Shown here one piece after another: positions 1-6,825 of a stretch of DNA of 10,278 nucleotides. Each line of letters starts with the position of its first letter. The stretch's first letter is position 1. The DNA is from Ruminiclostridium sp. (GTDB lineage Bacteria; Bacillota; Clostridia; Oscillospirales; Oscillospiraceae): assembly GCA_021442645.1 (NCBI GenBank), contig JABUSR010000166.1, positions 1 through 10,278 on the forward strand, in the 5' to 3' direction. Position numbers and translations under genes: made by a program. The notes under the pieces were generated by a model. It did not search any database. It was given only the letters and a program-made list of their open reading frames with translations, and was not told where the DNA came from.

Positions 1-30
1 CGTCTCCCTACAGTATTTTTCATAGGTCAT
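1..30 (-). CDS. Start of an unidentified gene downstream of accA (partial)
   Basis: The ATG at 30-28 overlaps the accA stop codon (29-27) as ATGA, the same coupling seen at several other junctions of this operon. A GGAGGA ribosome binding site lies at 45-40, 9 nt upstream. The ten visible codons read MTYEKYCRET and then leave the window. This is too short to assign a family. A regulator of the operon or another lipid gene would fit the position, but that is only a guess. An alternative ATG at 23-21 in another frame (MKNTVGR) has no well-placed ribosome binding site. Confidence 0.6.
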   Translation of the reverse strand, partial: MTYEKYCRET

Positions 31-836
31 AGCTGTGTCTCCTCCCTCCCGGGGGCTGTTTGGGGGCGGCCAAAGGACCGGAATCGGGCGTAGCGCCGTT
101 CCAGAAGGTCCTCCTGTGCCAAAAGAACCTGAAGCTCCTCCTCCAGTCTCTGGGCAAGTCGGCCGTAGAAGCTGGGCTGTCCCAGATCACGTTCGTGGAG
201 GACGGTCTCTACCACGCCCAAGTCCAAAGCATCACGGGCGGTGAGTTTCAGCCGCTGAGCGGCCTCACTTGCCCGGCCGACGTCCTTCCAGAGGATACTG
301 GCACAACCCTCAGGGGAGATGACCGAATAGACGGCATTTTCCAACATCCAAACCCGGTCGGCCACGGCCAAGGCCAGGGCTCCTCCGGAGCCCCCCTCTC
401 CTATAAGCAAGGAGATTATAGGCACACCCAGGGTCATCATCTCCATCAGATTCTCCCCGATGGCCTGTCCCTGACCCCGTTCCTCAGCATCCACGCCGCA
501 GTAGGCCCCGGAGGTATCCACGAAACAGACCACCGGGCGGTGGAATTTTTCTGCTTGCTTCATGAGCCGCAGGGCCTTTCGATAGCCCTCCGGGTGGGGC
601 GCTCCGAAGGACCGGGCCATGCGTTCCCGAGCACTGTGTCCCTTTTCAATGGCAATAAATGTGACAGGAATGCCCCGCAGGTGACCTACGCCCCCCACAA
701 TGGCCCCGTCGTCCCTGAAGCGGCGGTCTCCATGAAGTTCGAAGAAATCGCCGCAGAGATTACGGATATAGTCCAGTCCGGTGGGCCGCTTGTTGGCCCG
801 GGCCAACCTGACTTTTTCATAGGCGGGTGTGCTCAT
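27..836 (-). CDS. accA: Acetyl-CoA carboxylase carboxyltransferase subunit alpha
   Basis: AccA pairs with AccD to form the cytoplasmic carboxyltransferase that moves the carboxyl group from carboxybiotin on AccB to acetyl-CoA, giving malonyl-CoA. The 269-residue product has the crotonase-fold AccA signatures: an AIVGG segment, DTSGAY followed by AEERGQ, the glycine-rich GEGGSGGALALAVADRV oxyanion region, and YSVISPEGCASILWKD. It is about 50 residues shorter than E. coli AccA (319), mostly at the N-terminus, where the helical extension is missing. The ATG at 836 overlaps the accD stop as ATGA and has a GGAGGG ribosome binding site 6 nt upstream. The frame stays open upstream to about 1211, but that part lies over accD and is not used. 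The partner accD sits immediately before it, so the two subunits are probably made by coupled translation. Confidence 0.96.
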   Translation of the reverse strand: MSTPAYEKVRLARANKRPTGLDYIRNLCGDFFELHGDRRFRDDGAIVGGVGHLRGIPVTFIAIEKGHSARERMARSFGAPHPEGYRKALRLMKQAEKFHRPVVCFVDTSGAYCGVDAEERGQGQAIGENLMEMMTLGVPIISLLIGEGGSGGALALAVADRVWMLENAVYSVISPEGCASILWKDVGRASEAAQRLKLTARDALDLGVVETVLHERDLGQPSFYGRLAQRLEEELQVLLAQEDLLERRYARFRSFGRPQTAPGREETQL

Positions 837-1696
837 GGTCTCCCTCCTTCCCCGTGGAGTTTCAGCAGAAAGGCTATGGTCTCCCGCTGGCTGCTTCGGG
901 GGACGATGGCGTCCACAAAGCCGCAGGCCAGCATGGACTCCGCCTTTTGGAAGCCCTTGGGCAGGGCCTTTCGGGTGGTCTGCTCCACCACCCTGGCACC
1001 GGCAAAGCCCACGGTTGCTCCCGGCTCCGCCAGGATAAGATCTCCTTCCAGGGCAAAGCTGGCGGTAACGCCGCCAGTGGTGGGATCGGTGAGGAGAACC
1101 AGGTAGAACAGGCCTGCGTCGCTGTGGTGCTTCACCGCCCCGCTGGTCTTGGCCATCTGCATGAGAGAGAGCAGCCCCTCCTGCATTCGGGCCCCGCCGG
1201 ATACCGTGCAACCCACCACTGAAAGCCGGTGGTCCAGGGCGTACTCGAAGAGGGATGTAATCTTCTCCCCCACTGCGGTGCCCATGCTCCCCATCATGAA
1301 GTAAGGATCCATCACAAAGAGGGCGCAGGGCTTGCCTCCGATGGAAGCCGTGCCGCAGACCACACCCTCCTTCTCCCGGCTGGCTGTTCGGACGTTCTCT
1401 AACTTCTCCCGATAACCAGGAAAGCTCAGCGGATCCCCGGAACAGATATCTGCAAAGAGCTCCTGAAAGGATCCCTTATCTGCCAGGAGATCGATGCGCT
1501 GACGGGCGCTGATCCGAAAGTGATAGCCGCAGGGGCAGGTGTTAGCTCCAGCCCACAGGCGGCTGAGAGGCATCGCCTTGTGACAGTTTGGGCAGATCTT
1601 CTCCGGTTCGCTGTCATCGGCCTGGAGCGGGGGAGCCGCACGCCCCCCCACCTCCAGTTCATTCCTGGGTTTATAAGTGAATTTCAGAAAGGCCAT
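833..1696 (-). CDS. accD: Acetyl-CoA carboxylase carboxyltransferase subunit beta
   Basis: AccD is the beta half of the carboxyltransferase and binds acetyl-CoA and the zinc ribbon. The 287-residue product starts with a short tail, then a zinc ribbon (Cys35, Cys38, Cys54, Cys56), then the crotonase-like core with SGGARMQEG (about 167-174), LTDPTTGGVTASFA (about 202-215) and PGATVGFAGARVVEQT (about 225-240). The second zinc knuckle is C-P-C-G, one residue shorter than the usual C-x2-C. I place the start at the ATG at 1696 because AGGTGA, a perfect match to the anti-Shine-Dalgarno, lies 5 nt upstream and includes the accC stop. A GTG at 1705 in the same frame, overlapping that stop as GTGA, is a possible alternative and would add 3 residues (MRP). 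The gene is co-transcribed with accC upstream and accA downstream. Confidence 0.96.
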   Translation of the reverse strand: MAFLKFTYKPRNELEVGGRAAPPLQADDSEPEKICPNCHKAMPLSRLWAGANTCPCGYHFRISARQRIDLLADKGSFQELFADICSGDPLSFPGYREKLENVRTASREKEGVVCGTASIGGKPCALFVMDPYFMMGSMGTAVGEKITSLFEYALDHRLSVVGCTVSGGARMQEGLLSLMQMAKTSGAVKHHSDAGLFYLVLLTDPTTGGVTASFALEGDLILAEPGATVGFAGARVVEQTTRKALPKGFQKAESMLACGFVDAIVPRSSQRETIAFLLKLHGEGGRP

Positions 1697-1701
1697 AGGC
1701 C

Positions 1702-1707
1702 TCACCT
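1702..1707 (-). promoter_or_regulatory. Ribosome binding site of accD containing the accC stop codon
   Basis: On the minus strand AGGTGA lies 5 nt before the ATG at 1696, and its last three bases are the TGA stop of accC. It matches the extended AGGAGGTGA consensus and decides in favour of the ATG over the GTG at 1705. A ribosome ending accC would therefore sit on the accD initiation signal. Confidence 0.6.
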
Positions 1708-3009
1708 GCCTTCCATGAGCGTCAGGTCGTAGTCCCCGGACATAAAGGCCGGGTGGCTGACCAGCGCCAGTTGTTCCTCGATATTTGTCTCAATTCCCTG
1801 GATCACCAGTTCGCAAAGGGCTGCCTTCATTTTCCGCACAGCCTCCTCCCTGCTCCCTGCGTAGACCACCAGCTTGCCCAGGAGGGCATCGTAGTAGGGA
1901 GAGACGGCGACGCCGGTAACCAGATAGGTATCGAACCGCACAAAGGGCCCGCCGGGGACGTGGAGCATCTCCAGCCGCCCCGGTGACCTGGCGTTGATGC
2001 GGCACTCCAGCGCAGCGCCCTTCAGGGAGACGGCCTCCTGGCTGAAAGAGAGGGGAATCCCCGCTGCCGTGCGGATCTGCCACTTCACCAGGTCGATTTT
2101 AGCGAGCATCTCTGTGACCCCGTGCTCTACCTGGAGACGCACGTTCATCTCCATGAACCAAAAGTTCCCCTCCCGGTCCAGGAGAAATTCCAAGGTACCC
2201 ACTCCCACATAGCCCACTGCGGCCACCGCCTGGGCGCACAGGGACAGGAGCCGCTCCCGCTGTTGGGCTGATACTGCCGGGGAGGGGGACTCCTCAATGA
2301 GTTTCTGGTGCCGCCGCTGGATAGAGCAGTCCCGCTCGCCCAGGCAGACCACCCCTCCTGCCTCATCCGCCAGGATCTGGACCTCGATGTGCCGGGCCGG
2401 ACGGATGCATTTTTCCAGATAGACCGAACCATCCCCGAAGGCCGACTCCCCTTCGGCCACAGCAAGGGGATACGCTGCGGACAGGGCCCCGGGGCTCTCC
2501 GCCATGCGGATACCGCGGCCCCCACCGCCGGCAGATGCCTTGAGCATCACCGGGTAGCCGATACATCCAGCAGCCTCCAGCGCCTGGGCAGTGGAGACCA
2601 GGACACCCGTGCCGGGAATCACCGGCAGCCCGGCCGCCGCCATCTGTTCCTTCAGAGCTGCTTTGTCACTGAAGGCCTCCATTCTCTGAGGAGATGGCCC
2701 GATAAACACCAGGCCGTTCCTGCTGCATAGGGCGGCGAACCCGGCGTTTTCTGACAGAAAACCGTAACCCGGATGGATAGCCTGGGCCCCGGAGGCCAGG
2801 GCAGCGGAAACGATACGTTCCTGGTTTAGATAGCTATCCCCCGGAGCGGGCCCTCCGATGCAGTAACTCTCATCGGCTAGGGCCACATGGAGGGTCTCTC
2901 CGTCAGCCTGAGAGTACACCGCCACGGTGGCAATACCCATCTCTTTGCAGGCCCGGATGATACGCACAGCAATCTCACCCCGGTTGGCGATCAGAATCTT
3001 AGAAAACAT
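1702..3009 (-). CDS. accC: Biotin carboxylase subunit of acetyl-CoA carboxylase
   Basis: AccC uses ATP and bicarbonate to carboxylate the biotin on AccB. The 435-residue ATP-grasp protein has the N-terminal MFSKILIANRGEIAVRIIRA segment, HPGYGFLSENA (79-89), the ATP-binding KASAGGGGRGIR (157-168), RHIEVQI (206-212), ERDCSIQRRHQK (225-236), the metal and biotin site FMEMNVRLQVEH (285-296) and ECRINA with the catalytic Arg337. Two departures stand out. The usual NTR and EHP read NVR and EHG (Val290, Gly297). The loop after ECRINA is about 7 residues shorter than in E. coli AccC, lacking the EDP...FLP stretch. Length is slightly under the family norm (E. coli 449). The ATG at 3009 follows a GGAGGGG site and lies 3 nt after fabZ. 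All catalytic residues I can align are present, so activity is expected. Confidence 0.96.
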   Translation of the reverse strand: MFSKILIANRGEIAVRIIRACKEMGIATVAVYSQADGETLHVALADESYCIGGPAPGDSYLNQERIVSAALASGAQAIHPGYGFLSENAGFAALCSRNGLVFIGPSPQRMEAFSDKAALKEQMAAAGLPVIPGTGVLVSTAQALEAAGCIGYPVMLKASAGGGGRGIRMAESPGALSAAYPLAVAEGESAFGDGSVYLEKCIRPARHIEVQILADEAGGVVCLGERDCSIQRRHQKLIEESPSPAVSAQQRERLLSLCAQAVAAVGYVGVGTLEFLLDREGNFWFMEMNVRLQVEHGVTEMLAKIDLVKWQIRTAAGIPLSFSQEAVSLKGAALECRINARSPGRLEMLHVPGGPFVRFDTYLVTGVAVSPYYDALLGKLVVYAGSREEAVRKMKAALCELVIQGIETNIEEQLALVSHPAFMSGDYDLTLMEGR

Positions 3010-3012
3010 AAT

Positions 3013-3429
3013 CTACCCCTCCGTGACTGCGAAGGAAAAGGTGCTCTTTACACAGAGGGTCTCCCCCACATAGCCCTCTCCCTCCGCAAAGTAAAAGGGA
3101 TGCTTGGCCCGGGTAATCCGGCACTTTGTCTGAATGGTGTCCCCCGGTCGCACCGGGGCTTTGAATCGGGCCTCTTTGATGCTGGTATACATGGGGATCG
3201 ATCCCGGCTCCAGCTTATCCCGGAGCAGAACGCCCATAGTCTGCGCCAGAATCTCGCATAGGATGACCCCCGGAACCATCGGGGATTCGGGGAAGTGGCC
3301 CTGAAGGAACCACTCATCCCCCTTCACCCGGTAAACACCCAGAGCAAAATCCCCATCCTGCTCCAATTCTTCCACCAGGAGCATGGGCTCCCGGTGGGGG
3401 AGAATGGTTTTGATCTCTTCTTTTGTCAT
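3013..3429 (-). CDS. fabZ: 3-hydroxyacyl-ACP dehydratase FabZ
   Basis: FabZ removes water from (3R)-hydroxyacyl-ACP to give trans-2-enoyl-ACP in the elongation cycle. The 138-residue hotdog-fold protein begins with LPHREPMLLVE and contains the active-site helix region HFPESPMVPGV with catalytic His45 and CEILAQ with catalytic Glu59, the His/Glu pair that marks FabZ. Length is normal for a Gram-positive FabZ. The ATG at 3429 overlaps the accB stop as ATGA, with an AGAGGA site just upstream. Its place between accB and accC is the same as in the Streptococcus pneumoniae cluster. No FabA- or FabM-type isomerase is visible here, so the source of unsaturated fatty acids, if any, is not explained by this window. 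Confidence 0.96.
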   Translation of the reverse strand: MTKEEIKTILPHREPMLLVEELEQDGDFALGVYRVKGDEWFLQGHFPESPMVPGVILCEILAQTMGVLLRDKLEPGSIPMYTSIKEARFKAPVRPGDTIQTKCRITRAKHPFYFAEGEGYVGETLCVKSTFSFAVTEG

Positions 3430-3851
3430 AACGTCCTCTTCATGCGGAACAGTTGGCAGCCGTAATCCACCACCTGACCGTTTTCTGCACAGATTTCCAA
3501 TATTTCACCGTCCTCCTCAGCCATGATTTCATTCATCAGCTTCATGGCTTCCACAATGCATAGAACCTGACCCTTCTTCACATAGTCACCGACCTGAACA
3601 AAGGGATCGGCGTCTTCTGCGGGGGCAGCATAGAACACCCCTACCATGGGGGAACAAACCTCTGCATCGGCAGAACATTCCACAGGCTGGGGTACGAGAC
3701 TCGAAACAGTCTCTTCCCCCTTTCCTGCCAAGGAAGCAGACGCTGGAGCGCGCTCCAGGCGGACCACCTGGTCCTTTTCTGTGACCTCCAGACCGGTGAG
3801 GCCCAGCTCCGCCATCAAGGCGGCGTACTTTCTGATGTCGACTTCGTTCAT
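3426..3851 (-). CDS. accB: Biotin carboxyl carrier protein of acetyl-CoA carboxylase
   Basis: AccB carries biotin between AccC and the AccA/AccD transferase. The 141-residue protein has a short N-terminal helical segment (about 1-35), an Ala/Ser/Pro-containing flexible linker (about 36-62) and a C-terminal biotinyl domain with CSPMVGVFY at about 67-74 and the biotinylation motif EAMKLMNE, the modified residue being Lys104. A biotin ligase would be needed and is not in the window. The ATG at 3851 overlaps the fabF stop as ATGA, with AAGG a few bases upstream. It precedes fabZ with another ATGA overlap, so it is translationally linked on both sides. Confidence 0.96.
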   Translation of the reverse strand: MNEVDIRKYAALMAELGLTGLEVTEKDQVVRLERAPASASLAGKGEETVSSLVPQPVECSADAEVCSPMVGVFYAAPAEDADPFVQVGDYVKKGQVLCIVEAMKLMNEIMAEEDGEILEICAENGQVVDYGCQLFRMKRTL

Positions 3852-5098
3852 ACCGTTACCTTCCGGAAGGCCAGGCAGGCGTTGTGGCCGCCAAATCCCA
3901 GGGAGTTGGACAAGTACAGGTCCGCCTGGGCCTCCACCGCCTGGTTGGGGATGTAGTTCAGGTCACAAGCGGGGTCAGGCTCCAACAGGTTGATGGTAGG
4001 GGGCAGAACGCCCGTCTCCATGGCCTTCAGGCAGACCAGGGCCTCAATAGCCCCGGCAGCCCCCAGCATATGCCCTGTCATAGATTTGGTCGAGCTGATC
4101 CAAGCCTGTTTCGCCTCGTCCTCGCCCAAGGCCCGCTTGATAGCGGCCGTCTCCGCCACGTCGTTCAACGGGGTGCCGGTTCCGTGAGCATTCACATAGA
4201 CGCTCTCGCCCTTCCGGTAGCCCGTCTCAGCCAGGGCCAGTTCCATAGCACGGGCACCGCCATCGGCATCGGGCCGTGGGGCAGTGATGTGATAGGCATC
4301 ACAGGTTGAGCCGTAGCCGCACACCTCGCCATAGATTTTTGCGCCCCGGCTGACAGCATGCTCGTATTCCTCCAGCACCAGGGCGGCGGCACCCTCCCCA
4401 ATGACAAAGCCCCCCCGGCGGTTGTCAAAAGGCAGGCTTGCCTGGTTGGGATCCTGGGCCACGGACAGGGCCTGCATATTAATGAATCCCGCCACTCCGC
4501 ACGGGTTGATGGCCGCTTCAGCTCCTCCGGTGATGACAGCGTCGGCGTAGCCGTGCCGGATAACACGAAGGGCCTCGCCGATGGCATTGGATCCGGAAGC
4601 GCAGGCTGTGACCGCCGGAAGCGCAGCCCCCTGGCAATTGAACCGGATGGCAATCTGCCCGGCGGCCATATTGGCAATCATCATGGGCACAAAGAAGGGA
4701 GAGACCCGCTTGGGCCCCCGGCTGATGAGCTTGCTGTGCTCCTCCGTAAAGGTATTGATGCCGCCGATGCCGGAGCCAAAGTACACAGCCACCCGGTCCG
4801 GGGGCAGTGTGCCAATGACCCCACTCTCCTCCACCGCCTGGCAGGCGGCGGCCAGTGCAAACTGGGCGTATCGGTCAGTACGAAGGGTCTCTGTCTTTTC
4901 CATATAGCCCCGGGGATCGAAGTCCTTCACCTCTGCGGCCACCTTGGCCTTGTATTCTGCGGCGTCAAACAGGGTAATGGGGCCGATGCCGTGGATCCCG
5001 GCAGTCAGATTCTGCCAGCAGGACTCCACGGTGTTGCCCACGGGGCTGATAACCCCCAGGCCGGTAACCACTACCCTGCGGTGATTATTCTGCATCAT
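3848..5098 (-). CDS. fabF: Beta-ketoacyl-ACP synthase II
   Basis: FabF condenses malonyl-ACP with the growing acyl-ACP, releasing CO2. The 416-residue thiolase-fold protein has the nucleophile Cys166 in TACASG, His305 in NAHGTGTPLND, Lys338 in STKSMTGH, His343 in the same motif, and a C-terminal GFGGHNA loop as in other Gram-positive FabF proteins. The Cys-His-His triad marks a condensing elongation enzyme rather than FabH. I choose the first of two adjacent ATGs (5098; the other is at 5095) because GGAGG lies 8 nt upstream. The frame continues to a GTG at 5131, but that would translate through the hairpin at 5115-5145 and has no ribosome binding site. It is the only gene in the operon with a real gap (93 nt) before it. 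Confidence 0.96.
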   Translation of the reverse strand: MMQNNHRRVVVTGLGVISPVGNTVESCWQNLTAGIHGIGPITLFDAAEYKAKVAAEVKDFDPRGYMEKTETLRTDRYAQFALAAACQAVEESGVIGTLPPDRVAVYFGSGIGGINTFTEEHSKLISRGPKRVSPFFVPMMIANMAAGQIAIRFNCQGAALPAVTACASGSNAIGEALRVIRHGYADAVITGGAEAAINPCGVAGFINMQALSVAQDPNQASLPFDNRRGGFVIGEGAAALVLEEYEHAVSRGAKIYGEVCGYGSTCDAYHITAPRPDADGGARAMELALAETGYRKGESVYVNAHGTGTPLNDVAETAAIKRALGEDEAKQAWISSTKSMTGHMLGAAGAIEALVCLKAMETGVLPPTINLLEPDPACDLNYIPNQAVEAQADLYLSNSLGFGGHNACLAFRKVTV

Positions 5099-5106
5099 AG
5101 TATTTT

Positions 5107-5111
5107 CCTCC
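5107..5111 (-). promoter_or_regulatory. Ribosome binding site of fabF
   Basis: GGAGG lies 8 nt before the ATG at 5098 and only 3 nt after the base of the hairpin at 5115-5145. It sets the start of fabF at 5098 rather than at the upstream in-frame GTG. Confidence 0.75.
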
Positions 5112-5114
5112 AGG

Positions 5115-5145
5115 GGACCGGCCTGCCCCACGGGCTCCCCGGTCC
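5115..5145 (-). promoter_or_regulatory. Strong hairpin in the fabG-fabF gap
   Basis: On the minus strand GGACCGG pairs with CCGGTCC (7 bp). Inside are a symmetrical 3x3 internal loop (GGA/AGG), then GCCC pairing with GGGC around a GTG triloop. No T-run follows, so it is not a standard intrinsic terminator. It ends 3 nt before the fabF ribosome binding site. Roles as a processing or stability element, or as a control on fabF translation, are possible but unproven. The pairing is seen directly; the function is inference. Confidence 0.5.
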
Positions 5146-5191
5146 TGTGTGAATCGGTTTTCCTTTCGTCACTTCCGGCATGCAGGGCTCA

Positions 5192-5914
5192 TCACATGCC
5201 GCCGTCCACCGACAACACCTGGCCGGTGATGTAGCTGGCCTGGGCCAGGAAGGCCACGGCATCGGCCACCTCCTCCGGCTGCCCGGCCCGCCCCATGGGG
5301 ATGGACCCCAGCAGGTCCGTCTTTTCCAGCAGGCCGTCGGTCATGTCAGTCTCAATAAAGCCGGGGGCCACGGCGTTGCAGGTAATGCCCTTGGGCGCCA
5401 ATTCCTTGGCCACCGTCTTTGTCAGCCCTACCAGCCCCGCCTTAGAGGCTGCGTAGTTGGCCTGGCCGGGGTTCCCCACCAGGCCGGATACCGACGTAAT
5501 GTTCACGATGGCCCCGGCCTTTTTCCGGAGCATGATCCCGGCACAGTGGCGGATACAGTGGAAAGCCCCCTTCAGATTCACATCCAGAACCCGATCAAAG
5601 GCCTCCTCCCCCATTCGCAGGACCAGACCGTCCCGGGTGATTCCTGCGTTGTTTACCAGGATATCGATGGTGCCGAAGTCCTCTCGGATCTGAGCCATAG
5701 TCTCCTTCACCTGGTTGAAATCTGCCACATCACACCGATAAGCCCGGGCCTTGACGGCACGGCCTGTGCACTGGCTGCAGACCTGCTCGGCCAGCTCTTC
5801 GTTCCCGGCATAAATGACGGCCACGTCAGCTCCCTGGCTGGCCAGTTTCCGGGCAATAGCCGCTCCGATGCCCCGGGATCCGCCAGTGACCACGGCAACC
5901 TTTCCTGTCAGCAT
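5192..5914 (-). CDS. fabG: 3-oxoacyl-ACP reductase FabG
   Basis: FabG reduces 3-ketoacyl-ACP to (3R)-hydroxyacyl-ACP with NADPH. The 240-residue short-chain dehydrogenase has the TGGSRGIG cofactor loop (10-17), CDV at 61-63, NNAG (88-91), the tetrad Asn113, Ser141, Tyr154 and Lys158 (ITSVSG and YAASK), the VAPGFIETDMT segment typical of FabG (182-192) and a C-terminal SVDGGM. Length matches the family (E. coli 244). The ATG at 5914 lies inside the end of fabD, overlapping it by 7 nt, and is preceded by a very strong GGAGGAGGTG site 5 nt away. The location between fabD and fabF in a fatty acid operon supports the FabG assignment over other dehydrogenases of this large family. Confidence 0.96.
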   Translation of the reverse strand: MLTGKVAVVTGGSRGIGAAIARKLASQGADVAVIYAGNEELAEQVCSQCTGRAVKARAYRCDVADFNQVKETMAQIREDFGTIDILVNNAGITRDGLVLRMGEEAFDRVLDVNLKGAFHCIRHCAGIMLRKKAGAIVNITSVSGLVGNPGQANYAASKAGLVGLTKTVAKELAPKGITCNAVAPGFIETDMTDGLLEKTDLLGSIPMGRAGQPEEVADAVAFLAQASYITGQVLSVDGGM

Positions 5915-6825
5915 CCCAACACCTCCTCCACGATTTTGTTCAGGTCCTCCGGGCTCTCCATAGAGAAAACCCGGACAGACTGGTCGATCTTTTCAATGAG
6001 GCCGCAGAGGGTGCGGCCGGGCCCCAACTCGATAAAGGTGTCTGCCCCTTCGGCAATCATGTTCCGTACGATAGCCTCCCACCGGACGGGGCTCTCGATC
6101 TGCCGGGCCAGCAAGGCCCGAATGTCTCCCGCATAGGGAGCCCCGGTACAGTTAGAGTACAAAGGGATCTCAGGGTCTGTCAGCAGGGCCTCTGCCAGAA
6201 CCTCTGCAAAGGCGTGGGCTGCCCTGGCCATAAAGGGGGAGTGAAATCCCCCCTGGACTCTCAGGGGCAGGGCCCGTCCTCCCGCCTCCTTTACGGCGGC
6301 AGAGAGGGGTTTCAGCGTCTCCTTCCGGCAGGCTACCGTCACCTGTCCGGGGCAGTTGTAGTTCACAGGCCACGCTTCAGAAAATCCTCCGCAGACCTCT
6401 TCCACCTGCCGGTCGGTAAGCTTCAGCACCGCCGCCATGGCGGATGGGTTGTCCCGAGCGTCCCCGGCCATGAGTTCCCCCCGGCGGCAGACCAGGTGGA
6501 AGCCGGTCTCCAGGTCAGCGGCCCGGCTATAGGTCAGGGCTGCCAGTTCTCCCAGAGAGAACCCGGCGGCCATATCCGCCCGAATCCCTCGTTCCTCCAG
6601 GGCCGCCGCAGCGGCCAGCTCCACGGCAAAGAGGCAGGGCTGGGTATTGGCTGTGTTTTTCAGCTCCTCTTCAGTCCCTCCAAAGCACTGGGCCGAGGTC
6701 CCGGGGCGAATACTGTCAACCCGATCAAAAACGGTCCGAGCGGCAGGGACCTCCTCTGCCAGGGCGCGCCCCATCCCAGGGCACTGGGCCCCCTGGCCAG
6801 CAAATACAAAGGCTATCTTACCCAT
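5908..6825 (-). CDS. fabD: Malonyl-CoA:ACP transacylase
   Basis: FabD moves malonyl from CoA to the phosphopantetheine of AcpP, feeding FabF. The 305-residue protein shows FAGQGAQ (8-14), the nucleophile elbow GFSLGE with Ser90, Arg115 in CRRGELM, NCPGQVTVA (157-165), the catalytic His195 in GGFHSPFM and the C-terminal ELGPGRTL (266-273). These are the full set of malonyl transferase signatures, and the length fits (E. coli 309). The ATG at 6825 lies within fabK (13-nt overlap) and follows AAAGGAG with an 8-nt spacer. Its end overlaps fabG. Confidence 0.96.
   Translation of the reverse strand: MGKIAFVFAGQGAQCPGMGRALAEEVPAARTVFDRVDSIRPGTSAQCFGGTEEELKNTANTQPCLFAVELAAAAALEERGIRADMAAGFSLGELAALTYSRAADLETGFHLVCRRGELMAGDARDNPSAMAAVLKLTDRQVEEVCGGFSEAWPVNYNCPGQVTVACRKETLKPLSAAVKEAGGRALPLRVQGGFHSPFMARAAHAFAEVLAEALLTDPEIPLYSNCTGAPYAGDIRALLARQIESPVRWEAIVRNMIAEGADTFIELGPGRTLCGLIEKIDQSVRVFSMESPEDLNKIVEEVLGC

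Noticed and set aside
60..1106. Long plus-strand open frame opposite accA and accD
   Set aside because: It overlaps two certain genes, and its translation has no recognisable domain.
837..1211. N-terminal extension of accA in the same frame
   Set aside because: It lies wholly over accD, reads as low-complexity Gly/Arg/Pro-rich sequence and is unlike AccA. The ATG at 836 has a ribosome binding site and an ATGA overlap.
5099..5131. Alternative GTG start of fabF
   Set aside because: It would run through the hairpin at 5115-5145, has no ribosome binding site and adds 11 residues before the normal FabF N-terminus.
5115..5145. Intrinsic terminator between fabG and fabF
   Set aside because: No T-run follows the stem on either strand, and the downstream genes have no promoter of their own that I can see.
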